Notes under the pieces: model-generated | Told to the model about the DNA's origin: nothing | Database searches by the model: none | Seen by the model: only the letters and a program-made list of their open reading frames with translations | From: DATAOG01 sp963757395 | GTDB taxonomy: Bacteria > Pseudomonadota > Alphaproteobacteria > Geminicoccales > Geminicoccaceae | Assembly (NCBI GenBank): GCA_963757395.1 | Contig: CAVWRK010000022.1 | Span: forward strand, 1 to 64,000 | DNA: 64,000 bases | Reading direction: 5' to 3' | Shown here: positions 28,182 through 37,001 of the stretch, piece after piece | Numbering within the stretch: position 1 is the stretch's first letter | Layout of the letters: the number at the start of each line of letters is the position of its first letter | Position numbers and translations under genes: made by a program

Positions 28182-29462
28182 TTAGGCCGGGTCGGCGCGG
28201 CCCGCAACGGCGGTCGATGGCCTACCCTGAAGACCCCGCGCGATCGCTTCGGCAGCCGCGGCCCCGGTCAAAGCGGCGCCGTGGACGGTGCCATAGGCCT
28301 CGAGCGAGCAGGCCTCGCCGGCGAAGAACAGCCGTTCGGCCAAGGGTTCGGCGAGCCTCGGGCGCAGGTCAGCGAAGCCCGGCCGGGCGCAGGAGTAGCC
28401 GCCCAGGATGTCGGGATCGCCACACCAGGCGGTGCTCGCGACGCCCCGGGTGTGCTTGCGCAGGCCGGCGCCGAAGACCTGGACCAGCTGGTCCAGCGCG
28501 AAAGCGGCCATGGCATCCGGGCCTTTGGCCTCCAGCTCGGCGGCGAAGCGGCCGGCCAGATAGCCGAGCGCGAGGTTGCGGCCGAAGGGGCGGAACTCGA
28601 ACCGGATCGCCTCACGCGTCCGGTGCTCGATATGCAGACGATAGGAGTCGCCGGGGCCGAAGACGTCACGCTCGAAGGCGATCGCGACCTTGTTGGCTTC
28701 GCCCAGCGGTATCGCCGCGAACGCCTCCTGCTTGCGCGCCGGCAACGGCGGATCGAAGGCGATGCCGCCGACCGCGAGCACGCTGGTCGAGGCGGTGACG
28801 ACCACCGAGCGACCCTCGAGGGTGCCGCGCGCGGTCTCGACCGCCACTTCCTTGCCGCCCCAGCGGACGCGTAGCGCCCGGGCCCTGAGATCGACCGGCA
28901 GGCCCTGGCCGAAGCGGGCGACCAGAGCGCCATAGCCGTCCACGACCGGCCAGTTGCCACCGCCGTCCTGGTAGCGGGCGTAGTCGAGGGTCGACAGGCG
29001 CTCGGGGTCGACGCCGGCGAACGCGGCCAGCCACGAATCGAACATCGCGCGAAAGCGCGGATGGGGCGGAATCACCTCGGACGCCGGGCGGTCGAGGCCG
29101 GCCGCGCCTGCGGCTCGTACCGCAGCGAAGGCCCGGGCGTAGTAGTCGTCGAGCTCCGCCTGCCGTGCCGTGTCGGCCCAGCCTTCGCTCCACAAGCGGC
29201 GTGGCGTCGATGCCTGCTCGTAGGCGAAGCCCGCAGCATCGGCGAAGGCCGTGAACGGGTTGCGGTCGGCGTTGTGCAGCCAGTGGGCGCCGCGGTCCCA
29301 GGGCACGCCGAAGGTCGCGCTGTCGGTGTGCGCCCGGCCGCCGATCCGGTCCTTGGCTTCCAGGATGGTGGTCGTCAGCCCGAGCTCGAGCGCGCGGCGT
29401 GCCGTCGCAAGGCCGGCGGTGCCGGCGCCGATCACGATCAGATCGAAGCTCGATCGGCTCAA
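28182..29462 (-). CDS. FAD-dependent amine oxidase family protein
   Basis: A 426-aa flavoprotein. FAD-binding GAGTAGLATARRA is at residues 12-24, followed by ILEAKDRIGGRAHTD, a family hallmark, and GAHWLH. The C-terminal FAD contact is FFAGEACS near residue 385 with TVHGAALTG. Such enzymes oxidise amines, polyamines or related compounds to aldehydes with release of ammonia and peroxide. There is no signal peptide. It stands alone, its stop 20 bp from the tRNA-Ser 5' end, and is divergent from the flavodoxin-type reductase to the right. Confidence 0.9.
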   Translation of the reverse strand: MSRSSFDLIVIGAGTAGLATARRALELGLTTTILEAKDRIGGRAHTDSATFGVPWDRGAHWLHNADRNPFTAFADAAGFAYEQASTPRRLWSEGWADTARQAELDDYYARAFAAVRAAGAAGLDRPASEVIPPHPRFRAMFDSWLAAFAGVDPERLSTLDYARYQDGGGNWPVVDGYGALVARFGQGLPVDLRARALRVRWGGKEVAVETARGTLEGRSVVVTASTSVLAVGGIAFDPPLPARKQEAFAAIPLGEANKVAIAFERDVFGPGDSYRLHIEHRTREAIRFEFRPFGRNLALGYLAGRFAAELEAKGPDAMAAFALDQLVQVFGAGLRKHTRGVASTAWCGDPDILGGYSCARPGFADLRPRLAEPLAERLFFAGEACSLEAYGTVHGAALTGAAAAEAIARGLQGRPSTAVAGRADPA

Positions 29463-29585
29463 GGGGGTCTCCGCGCCCAGGCCAGCCAGGCCTTTGCCCG
29501 GTCCGGGACGATGCCTACCTAAGGACCGGCCGACCGGTCCAGGAATTCCTCAGGATGACGCGGCGCGCGGCCGCGGGATGGCAGG

Positions 29586-30650
29586 ATGGAGCAGCGAGCC
29601 GCAGCGACCTGTCGGGTCACCGTCGCCAATACTGGCCAGAGCTTCGAGTGCCCGGAGGGCGAACTGATCCTGGACGCCGGGCTCACAGCCGGGCTCAGCC
29701 TACCGCACAACTGCCGGGGCGGCGCCTGCGGCACCTGCAAATCCACGGTGCTGGAGGGTGCTGTCGACCACGGCTGGGTGATGAGCTTCGCGATCTCAGA
29801 CGAGGAGAAGGCGGCCGGCAAATGCCTGATCTGCCAGAGCAAACCGCTGACGCCGACCCTGGTCATCCGGACCGACGGTACCATCAATGCTTCCGAAACA
29901 GCCCCGCCGGCGCCGATCGAGGCGATCGCCACCGTGCTCGCCGCCGAGCCGGTGACGCCCTCGATCCGCCGCCTCGTCCTGGCACTCGCGCCCGACATCC
30001 AGTTTCGCTACCGGGCGGGCATGCACGTCGAGCTCAGGACGCCGGGTATTGCCAAGCCGCGTACGTACTCGATCGCCACGGCCCCGGACGATCAGGGCCT
30101 GCCGCCGGACGGTCTGCTGGAATTCTTCGTCACCCGCCACGAGGGCGGCCAGGCGAGCGGCTGGCTGCACGGGCCGGAACGGCTCGGCAGCCCGGTCCGG
30201 ATCCACGGGCCCTACGGCACCTTCCGGCTGCCCGAGGGCGTCTCCGGCCCGGTGCTCTGCCTCGCCGGCGGCTCGGGCCTAGCCCCCATCCTCGCGATCG
30301 TCCGCCGCGCGCTCGCTTCCGGATTCGCCCGGCCGATCCGGCTGATCCTCTCGGTCCGCGACCGGAGCGAGGTCTTCGCGCTCGATACGCTGCACGCTCT
30401 CACGCACCGTTTTTCCGACTTCTCCTACACGGTCACCTTGACGCGCGCCGAGGCGGTCGACCCGGCGACCGGCTGGCGCTCGGGCCGGATCCCGGCCTGG
30501 CTCGCGGACGAGCTGCCCGATCTGTCCGCTTGGCACATGCTCGCGGCCGGCCCGCCCGGCTTCGTCGACGCCTCCGTCGCCAAGGCCAGAGAGCTCGGCG
30601 CTCTCCCGGAGCGCATCCTGACCGACAGCTTCACCCCGACCGTGCCTTGA
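29586..30650 (+). CDS. 2Fe-2S ferredoxin / FAD-NAD(P)H reductase fusion
   Basis: A 354-aa oxygenase-reductase-type protein. Residues 1-95 are a plant-type ferredoxin with the cluster ligands in CRGGACGTC and the fourth in CLIC. Residues 115-215 are the FAD domain (RTYSIA, then GPYGTF), and 220-350 the NAD domain (LAGGSGLAPI, a D-R-S-E-V-F segment, AGPPGF). It passes electrons from NAD(P)H to an oxygenase or similar partner; none is adjacent. The N-terminal ferredoxin order is like CDP-glucoseen reductase and MMO/phenol hydroxylase reductases. Confidence 0.86.
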   Translation: MEQRAAATCRVTVANTGQSFECPEGELILDAGLTAGLSLPHNCRGGACGTCKSTVLEGAVDHGWVMSFAISDEEKAAGKCLICQSKPLTPTLVIRTDGTINASETAPPAPIEAIATVLAAEPVTPSIRRLVLALAPDIQFRYRAGMHVELRTPGIAKPRTYSIATAPDDQGLPPDGLLEFFVTRHEGGQASGWLHGPERLGSPVRIHGPYGTFRLPEGVSGPVLCLAGGSGLAPILAIVRRALASGFARPIRLILSVRDRSEVFALDTLHALTHRFSDFSYTVTLTRAEAVDPATGWRSGRIPAWLADELPDLSAWHMLAAGPPGFVDASVAKARELGALPERILTDSFTPTVP

Positions 30651-31332
30651 CCGCTCCCGGGAACCAAGGACCGGCGCCGACGATCCGGTACACGGCGCCG
30701 CCCAGGTCGACCACGTAGACCCCTCGCGCTCGCGGTGGCACCGAGGAGGCCGGCCAGTGCCAGAGCGCCGATTTTTCCCCGCGGCATGCCACTCTCCGAC
30801 CGGCCCAGCTTGCGGAGTCGAGGGTCATCGGATCACAGATGTCGTGCCCGATCGACGAGCGCGAATCCAGGCTGCAGCTCATCGAGGCCGACGGCCACGT
30901 CGGGATAGGCAGGAGTCATGCTGAGCAGGACGCTGGCGACCGAGGCCACTGGGGTCGCGTTCAGGGGCGCCGCCCCGCTCGAGCACGACGACTACGCCGT
31001 GGTGTCGGTCGGCGACCATCCGAAGACCGTGGATGCGTTGCTCGAGCTCGTTCTGGCCGGCACCAAACGGGGGCCAGGCGGCCCGCGAGGGGTTCGTCAT
31101 GCATGATCGCATCGAGGCGGTGTTCGAGCGCCTCGAGATCGTCTGGCCGCCGGCAGCCGCCGATCGCCGTCCGGCCTGCCGATCCGGGACGCCGGCGGAC
31201 AAAGCGGATCTCTGGCCCGGGCAGGCAAGGTCCACCTCGGCGCCATTGTGAACCCGCAATCCGCGCTGGGAGGCACGGTCGAAAGGAAGTATCTGGATTG
31301 GTCGAACCATCGCGACAGAGGGAGGTTGTGGG
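30651..31332. other. Gene-poor stretch with decayed fragments
   Basis: No intact gene. On the minus strand at about 30660-30740, VYVVDLGGAVYRI resembles the last strand of sugar dehydrogenase-type beta-propellers. On the plus strand near 31010-31080, ALLELVLAGTKR resembles the start of an ASCH domain. Both are too short to annotate as genes. A promoter for the SDR at 31333 must lie at the right end. Confidence 0.35.
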
Positions 31333-32094
31333 ATGGATCTCGGGCTGAGCGGGAAAAAGGCGATCATCACCGGCGGCAGCAAGGGGATCGGGCGGGCGAT
31401 CGCCGACACGCTTGCGGCCGAGGGCTGCCACGTCGCGATCTGCGCGCGCAACGCGGATGGCGTCGCGGCCGCGGTCGAGGCGCTCAAAGGCAAGGGGGTC
31501 AAGGCGTCGGGCCAGGCGCTCGACGTCACCGATCGCGCAGCACTCCAGGGCTGGGTCGAGGCGAGCGCCAAGCACCTCGGCGGCATCGACATCGTGGTCG
31601 CCAACGTCAGCGCGCTCGACATGAACCGGACCGAGGAGGCATTCCAGCACGAGTTCGAGGTCGACCTGATGCACACGGTGCGCACGGTCGACGCGGCGCT
31701 GCCCCACCTCGAGCGCTCGCAGGCGGGTGCGATCGTCGTGATCTCGAGCGTCTCGGGTCTCGAGTTCGACTTCACGAGCCCGGCCTACGGCACCTTCAAA
31801 GGCGCGCTGGTGCACTACGCCTCACGGATGGCGAGCGAGCTCGCGCCCAAGCACATCCGGGTCAACGCGGTCTCCCCCGGGAACATCTATTTCGAGGGCG
31901 GGATCTGGCAGCAGATCGAGCGCAACCTGCCCGATCTGTTCAAGACGGCGTTCGATCTCAATCCCTGGGGCCGCATGGGCAACGACCAGGAGGTGGCGAA
32001 CGCGGCGGTCTTCCTCGCGAGCCCGGTCTCGAGCTTCACCACCGGCGCCAACCTCGTGGTCGACGGTGCCCTCACCCGCCGGATTCAGTATTGA
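31333..32094 (+). CDS. SDR family oxidoreductase
   Basis: A 253-aa classical short-chain dehydrogenase. TGGSKGIG cofactor loop at residues 13-20, NVS in place of the usual NAG at the NNAG position, catalytic Ser of ISSVSG, and YGTFK as the YxxxK motif. The NVS change is unusual but seen in some subfamilies. The ATG follows GGGAGG. Substrate unknown. It is convergent with the ferritin-like gene, ending 16 bp before it. Confidence 0.9.
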   Translation: MDLGLSGKKAIITGGSKGIGRAIADTLAAEGCHVAICARNADGVAAAVEALKGKGVKASGQALDVTDRAALQGWVEASAKHLGGIDIVVANVSALDMNRTEEAFQHEFEVDLMHTVRTVDAALPHLERSQAGAIVVISSVSGLEFDFTSPAYGTFKGALVHYASRMASELAPKHIRVNAVSPGNIYFEGGIWQQIERNLPDLFKTAFDLNPWGRMGNDQEVANAAVFLASPVSSFTTGANLVVDGALTRRIQY

Positions 32095-32110
32095 CGCCGG
32101 GCGGCGACTC

Positions 32111-33190
32111 TCAGAACACCGGGATCAGGTTCTCGGGGTCGAAGGCCACGGTCTCGCCCTCGACGCCGATCTCGGGAAGAGCGGGAAAAACGATGCCATA
32201 GGGCTCGACGAAACCCTTCATCTTGAGCACCGCCTGGCGCCAGTTGTCGCGCCGCTGCTCGAGCGTCAGCACGCCGAGGCCGGCGCTGCGGGCCGCCTCC
32301 TCGAGCAGCGCGTGCGCCGGAGCGAAAGTCGCCGGCAGCTCCCAGAAGTCGCGCGGTGGCTCATACAACACGCCCGAGAGGAACACGAAGCCCGCGCGCA
32401 GCTGGCGCGTGATCGTCTGTTTTTCCTCGGGCCCAAGCGTCGGCAGCAGCTTCTGCAGGATCGTCAGGCAGATGCCGAGATGGCGCGCCTCGTCCTGGCC
32501 GATGCAGCGGAACGCCTCCTTGAGCACCGGGATCGTGGTCCGCTGGTGCATCGCGTGGAACAGCGTCGCCGCCGCCATCTCCCCGAACAGGAACGAAGTG
32601 AAGAGAATGGGCACCGGGTATTTGTGGACCCCCTTCTTGAACGCGTCCCAGTAGCGGGCGCCGTTGTGATAGAGCCACTCGATATTGTTGCGCGCGAGTT
32701 TTCCCAAGGGCGTCTGCGGCTCGAACCCGAGCGGCCCGCCCGGCGTGAACAGTTGGATCGCGCGCCCGCACACCTCCTCGTGGTTGACCTCATCCCGGGT
32801 CACTGAAAAAAAACACTTGCGGATCGGGTCCTCCTCGTGGGTCTCGTAGGTGTGGATCATCGCCCGCGCGAACACCGCCGGCCCCGAACTGTCGAAAACC
32901 GACAAAAGACCGAACCAGTAGCCGATGGCGTAGCGCTGGTCCTGGCTGAAGGCGCCGACGTCGAGCGTGCCCCAGGGCAGCTTCGAAGGCGCCCAGCCGG
33001 GATCGCGCGCCTGCTCGTAGATCTCAAGCAGCTTCGGCGTCTCGACCCGCCACTCGATCGGAAAAATGTTCATCGCCGGCAGCGCCGGCGCGTCCTCGGT
33101 GCCGAACAGGATCTCCTCGGGGTCCGGCTGCCTTTCCGGGACAAACGGCGGTTTTTCCGTATGTTGCGCAAGATCGTTCACATCTACCAT
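32111..33190 (-). CDS. Ferritin-like (di-iron) superfamily protein
   Basis: A 359-aa mostly helical protein. Carboxylate/histidine pairs typical of a di-iron site are seen: the E-T-H-E-E segment and TRDEVNHEEVCGRA in one half, and GQDEARHLGI in the other (D/E-x-x-H patterns). This is the layout of R2-like or desaturase-like oxidases. It has no signal or membrane segment. A start at ATG 33190, after a GGGA site, is preferred; an upstream ATG at 33232 adds 14 residues. Substrate unknown; the reductase partner could be the ferredoxin fusion at 29586-30650, which is speculation. Confidence 0.75.
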   Translation of the reverse strand: MVDVNDLAQHTEKPPFVPERQPDPEEILFGTEDAPALPAMNIFPIEWRVETPKLLEIYEQARDPGWAPSKLPWGTLDVGAFSQDQRYAIGYWFGLLSVFDSSGPAVFARAMIHTYETHEEDPIRKCFFSVTRDEVNHEEVCGRAIQLFTPGGPLGFEPQTPLGKLARNNIEWLYHNGARYWDAFKKGVHKYPVPILFTSFLFGEMAAATLFHAMHQRTTIPVLKEAFRCIGQDEARHLGICLTILQKLLPTLGPEEKQTITRQLRAGFVFLSGVLYEPPRDFWELPATFAPAHALLEEAARSAGLGVLTLEQRRDNWRQAVLKMKGFVEPYGIVFPALPEIGVEGETVAFDPENLIPVF

Positions 33191-33431
33191 CAACCGATTC
33201 CCGAAGCTCCAGCCGCAAGCGGCGGTCCGCATGGCGAGATATACGAGCGTCGACGGTACCTGCAAGCTTTCCCGCAACGGTAGAGCCGGCTTGACCAGCG
33301 GCTTCGCCCGCAGAGTGAACAATGGCTTTGTGACCCTGTTGAACCGTTGAGGGCGCCAAGCCGCGAAGCGCCGACTCGCGCTGGGCGCTGGCGCCGTGCT
33401 ACGACATGGCTGGTTGCTAAGGATCGGTCCA

Positions 33432-33647
33432 ATGTCCGTCGTCCTTGCCAAGATCCGGGTCGCGCCGGATGGCTCCATCTCCGGCCAGGCACCGCGCGAT
33501 GTGCCGCCCGGCGAGTACGACGCGCCGATCCGGCTGCCGGAGCCGAAGCGGGGCCGCCGGCGCCTCGATCTGCCGGTCCATGATGCCTACTGGGATGATG
33601 CGGTCTCGCTGCGTCGCGAGGACATCTACGATTCTGACGGGCGCTGA
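33432..33647 (+). CDS. Small putative antitoxin upstream of a PIN toxin
   Basis: A 71-aa, charged, hydrophilic protein (MSVVLAKIRVAPDGSIS start, RRLDLPVHDAYWDD in the middle). I do not recognise a DNA-binding fold. It ends 6 nt before the PIN-domain gene, the place where VapB-type antitoxins sit, so antitoxin is inferred from context only. An upstream in-frame start exists but lacks a ribosome site. Confidence 0.5.
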   Translation: MSVVLAKIRVAPDGSISGQAPRDVPPGEYDAPIRLPEPKRGRRRLDLPVHDAYWDDAVSLRREDIYDSDGR

Positions 33648-33653
33648 GCTGGC

Positions 33654-34078
33654 GTGTTCGTCGACACCAACGTCCTGATCTATTCGACCCGGTCGACGAG
33701 TTCGTTCCATGCCCGCGCCGTCGCGGCTTTGGCAACTACCGCAGGTTCCGAAGCGCAAATCGCCATCAGTCGGCAGGTGATTCGGGAGTATCTGTCCGTC
33801 GTGACCCGTCCGGGTGGGGATAGCGAGCCGCTGCCGATGGTCGACGCATTGGCCGACGTCGAGCGCGCTTCGTCGCGGCTTTCGACGTTCTCGAGGACGG
33901 CCCGGAGGTCGGCGCGCTTCTCGGCGATCTCTGCCGCAGCGTTGCCATGGGAGGGCGCCAGGTGCACGACGCCAACATCGTCGCGACCATGTTGGCGCAC
34001 GGCGAAACCCGGCTGCTGACCGCCAATCGGAGCGACTTCCGGCGTTTCGAGCCGCGGATCGAGCTCGTCGGAATCTGA
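33654..34078 (+). pseudogene. PIN-domain (VapC-like) toxin, single frameshift
   Basis: The first frame gives VFVDTNVLIYSTRS and REYLSVV with two catalytic acids; after a one-base shift near 33865 the second frame gives FVAAFDVLEDGPEV, HDANIVATMLAHG and LLTANRSDFRRF with the remaining acids. The joined product of about 140 aa is a complete PIN nuclease, which cleaves RNA. The GTG start lies 6 nt after the small upstream gene. The length 425 nt is not a multiple of three, confirming the shift. Confidence 0.75.
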
Positions 34079-34189
34079 GCGCTGGTCCAGCGACTCCCAC
34101 CGGGCGGGGGTTGCTTTTGCGTTTGGCGCGGACGTGGCGTTCTGGCGTAGAGTTCGGCTGCGCAAAACCACGGTTGAGGAGGCGAGGGC

Positions 34190-34645
34190 ATGGCGGGTGT
34201 TACGCCGAAGGCGAGAAATCATGAGCAACTGGGACCCACGGCGTCGCGTTTCGTCGACGTCGACCAGCTGCCCTGGGAGGAGAGCCGGTTTCCGGGGATC
34301 TCGACCAAGACGCTCTATTTCGACAAAGCGACCGGGTCGGTCACGGCGCTGATCAGGATGGCGCCAGGGGCGCGCCTGCCCGACCACGAGCATCCCCTGA
34401 CCGAGCAGAGCTTCGTGCTCGAGGGCGTGCTCGCCGACGACGACGGCAGCTGCGCGGCCGGCGATTTCGTCTGGCGGCCGGCCGGCAGCCGGCATCAGGC
34501 CTGGTCGCCCGAGGGCTGCCTGGTGCTCGGCATCTTCCAGGTGCCGAACAAGTTTTTCGAACGCGGCGGCAAGGTCACCGACATCCTGGAGCAGGACTGG
34601 GACGCCGCCTGGAGCCGGGCCGGTAACCTCAAAGCCGCCGGCTGA
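34190..34645 (+). CDS. Cupin-domain protein (ChrR-like)
   Basis: A 151-aa single cupin. Metal-binding motif 1 is PDHEHPLTEQSFVLEG (H-x-H-x-E layout near residues 65-75) and motif 2 includes FVWRPAGSRHQAW. The barrel resembles anti-sigma ChrR C-terminal domains or small dioxygenase-like cupins. No anti-sigma zinc domain is attached. The ATG follows GAGGAGG. Confidence 0.83.
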   Translation: MAGVTPKARNHEQLGPTASRFVDVDQLPWEESRFPGISTKTLYFDKATGSVTALIRMAPGARLPDHEHPLTEQSFVLEGVLADDDGSCAAGDFVWRPAGSRHQAWSPEGCLVLGIFQVPNKFFERGGKVTDILEQDWDAAWSRAGNLKAAG

Positions 34646-34766
34646 CCGGGCCGTGCCGGGCTGATCCCGGCGCCGGCCGCATCCGCGGGCAGCCAGGGGG
34701 GCGCTGGTCGCGTGCCGCCGGCTCGACTACAGTGCCGGCTCGGGCACTTCGGGGCGGCACGGCGCG

Positions 34767-36266
34767 ATGATGGCGCGAATGATCACCAGACTGTGGGCAC
34801 CGGGCCTGTTGCTCGTGGCGCTGGTCGGGCTCGCCGTTTATGGCCCGGCGGCCTGGATCGCTGTCTTCGGCGAGCGGACCGCGGGCGAGAGCGCGCTCTT
34901 CGGCTATGCGATCCCGACCGCCATCTGGCTCGCCGGCGCCTGGGGCGTCAGCCGGCTCGTCGATGGCCTGCTCCGGGATCAGCTGACCCGCAGCGGCCTC
35001 GGCCGGGCGGTGCCGCGGCTGGTCCGCGACGCGCTCACGCTGATCGTCTTCATGGCGGCGCTCGGCGGCATCCTCGCCAACGTCTTCGGCTATCCCCTGA
35101 CCGGCTTCTTCGCCGCCTCGAGCGTCATGGCGCTGGTGATCGGCCTCGCGCTGCGCAACGTCATCCTCGACATCTTCACCGGCCTCGCGATCAACCTCGA
35201 CAGCTCCTATCAGATCGACGACTGGATCGAGGTCCACCACCGCGACTTCAAGGAGCCGCTCGCAGGCCGGGTCGTCGACATCAACTGGCGGACCACCCGG
35301 ATCGAGCGCGAGGACGCCAAGACCGTCGTGATCCCGAACAATCTGATGAGCATGTTCGTGACCACCAACTACTCCAAGCCCGATCGCCTCGCGCGCTTCG
35401 ACGTCGCGATCCCGCTCGATTTCGGCGTGCCGACCGACCGCGCCCTGCGCCTGTTGCTCGGCGGCGTGATGGCCGCGATCGGCCCGCGCGGCCCGGTCGG
35501 CCAGCCGGCCCCGAGCGTGCTGATCGGCGAGGTCGGCGCGCGCGGCGTCGAGTACCGGGTGCGCTACTACATCAAGATGGGCCAGGTGCCGCCCAACACC
35601 GCGCGCAGCAACGTCTTGAAGTCGGTCCTCGACCGGCTCGCCACGGCCGGGATCGAGCCCGCCTATCCGAAGGCGGACGTGTTCCACGCCCGCATGCCGG
35701 CGCGCGACCGGGATTGGGCGGCGGCCGGGGCGCGGCTCGCGCTGCTCCAGAAGGTCGATCTGCTCGCCCGCACGCTCGAGCCGGAGGAGCTGGCCGAGCT
35801 CGCCGGGCGCATGGAGGCGCGCGACTTCCGGCCGGGCGAGCCGCTGATCCGCCAGGGCGAGCCCGGCCGTTCGATGTTCATTCTGGCCGAGGGCGTGGCC
35901 GAGATCGCGCTGGCGGCCGAGGACGGCGGTCCCGCCAGCGCCGGCGCGCGCCTCTATCCAGGCCAGCCGGTCGGCGAGATGGCGCTCTTGACCGGCGCCC
36001 CGCACGCGCTGACCGCGCGCGCGCTGACCGAGCTGGTCGCCTTCGAGATCGCCAGCCGGCACATCGAGCCCCTGCTCGAGGCGCGGCCCGAGCTCGCCGG
36101 CGCGCTCAGCTGGCAGATCGCCGAGCGCCGCCTGCGCCAGGCCCAGACCCGCCCCGATCAGACCGGCGAGCAGGCGACCCAGGAGACCCAGCGGCTCTCG
36201 CAGCAGATTCTCGCCCGCATGCGCGCGCTGTTCGGCGGCCCCCCCGGCAGCCGCCGGGTCGGCTGA
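34767..36266 (+). CDS. MscS-family mechanosensitive channel with C-terminal cyclic-nucleotide-type domain
   Basis: A 499-aa membrane protein. Hydrophobic segments lie near residues 8-28, 42-62 and 85-105, then the MscS pore helix GFFAASSVMALVIGLALRN (about 110-130) and the beta-domain (GRVVDINWRTTRI, VIPNNLM). Residues 355-470 form a cNMP-binding-like domain with GEPLIRQGEPGRSMFIL. Its phosphate cassette reads GEMALLTGAPHALTA; the Arg that contacts cAMP/cGMP phosphate is replaced by His, so ligand binding is doubtful. A coiled, Gln-rich tail ends it. Confidence 0.9.
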   Translation: MMARMITRLWAPGLLLVALVGLAVYGPAAWIAVFGERTAGESALFGYAIPTAIWLAGAWGVSRLVDGLLRDQLTRSGLGRAVPRLVRDALTLIVFMAALGGILANVFGYPLTGFFAASSVMALVIGLALRNVILDIFTGLAINLDSSYQIDDWIEVHHRDFKEPLAGRVVDINWRTTRIEREDAKTVVIPNNLMSMFVTTNYSKPDRLARFDVAIPLDFGVPTDRALRLLLGGVMAAIGPRGPVGQPAPSVLIGEVGARGVEYRVRYYIKMGQVPPNTARSNVLKSVLDRLATAGIEPAYPKADVFHARMPARDRDWAAAGARLALLQKVDLLARTLEPEELAELAGRMEARDFRPGEPLIRQGEPGRSMFILAEGVAEIALAAEDGGPASAGARLYPGQPVGEMALLTGAPHALTARALTELVAFEIASRHIEPLLEARPELAGALSWQIAERRLRQAQTRPDQTGEQATQETQRLSQQILARMRALFGGPPGSRRVG

Positions 36267-36312
36267 CCTTCGGACCAGATCTTGGTGGAGACGTCCCGAA
36301 TGGCATTCCGGC

Positions 36313-36600
36313 CTATGCCGCGACTCGCGGCTCGATGGCCTCGATCGCGGCGCCCATCTGCTGACGGGCGAGGTCGAGTTCGTAGGCCTTCTGCAGGTTC
36401 AGCCAGATGTCGGGGCCGGTGCCGAACCAGCGGCCGAGCCTGAGCGCCGTATCGGCCGAGATGTTGCGCTTGCCGGCCAGAATCTGGGAAACCCGGTTGG
36501 CCGGCACGTGGATGCGCCGGGCCAGCTCGGCGGCGCTGATCCCGAGCTCCTCCAGCTCGTCCTGCAGGAACTCACCCGGGTAAATCGGCGTCCGCGCCAT
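36313..36600 (-). CDS. higA: HigA-family antitoxin
   Basis: A 95-aa helix-turn-helix protein: PIYPGEFLQDELEELGIS, then the HTH ELARRIHVPANRVSQILAG and DTALRLGRWFGTGPDIWLNLQ, all standard for HigA of the HigBA type. It neutralises HigB and represses its own promoter. It is second in the operon, 11 nt after the toxin, the inverted order typical of HigBA. Confidence 0.92.
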   Translation of the reverse strand: MARTPIYPGEFLQDELEELGISAAELARRIHVPANRVSQILAGKRNISADTALRLGRWFGTGPDIWLNLQKAYELDLARQQMGAAIEAIEPRVAA

Positions 36601-36611
36601 CTCTCGCTCCC

Positions 36612-36890
36612 TCAGTGATAGTCTACGATCTCGACCAGCCAGGCGTCGTCGTCACGCCATTCGAAGCAGATGCGCCATTGCCGGTTGATCCGAATGCTAT
36701 ATTGTCCAGCCCGATCACCCTTCAGGGCTTCAAACCGGTTGCTCGGCAGCATCCTCAAGGCGTGCAGACTGTCCGCGGCATCGAGGAGACGCAGCCGCTT
36801 CTCGGCCTGTCGAGCAAACCCCTGGAACTCGAGGATCCGGTCGCCATCGAACAGCCGCTCCGCGCGTTTGTCCCTGAAGCTCCGGATCAT
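36612..36890 (-). CDS. higB: HigB/RelE-family toxin
   Basis: A 92-aa RelE-fold toxin: IRSFRDKRAERLFDGD, GFARQAEKRLRLLDAA, and the C-terminal YSIRINRQWRICFEW plus VEIVDYH. Such toxins cleave mRNA on the ribosome. The ATG at 36890 was chosen; a TTG two codons upstream is possible. It lies upstream of higA on the minus strand, with radA divergent about 110 bp away. Confidence 0.9.
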   Translation of the reverse strand: MIRSFRDKRAERLFDGDRILEFQGFARQAEKRLRLLDAADSLHALRMLPSNRFEALKGDRAGQYSIRINRQWRICFEWRDDDAWLVEIVDYH

Positions 36891-37001
36891 GCTCAAAAAT
36901 AGCGTCTTTGACGCGGTACGTCAAGCGTATCGCGGCGCTCTCCGAGCGTCGTCCGACCGATCGACGCGACTTTGATGGCCCGTGAACGTACCCGCGCCAT
37001 G

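Noticed and set aside
28073..28874. Forward frames crossing tRNA-Ser into the amine oxidase region
   Set aside because: They contain the tRNA and the antisense of a well-supported flavoprotein gene.
30651..31250. ASCH-domain and sugar-dehydrogenase genes
   Set aside because: Each match is a dozen residues or so with no continuous frame; described as decayed sequence only.
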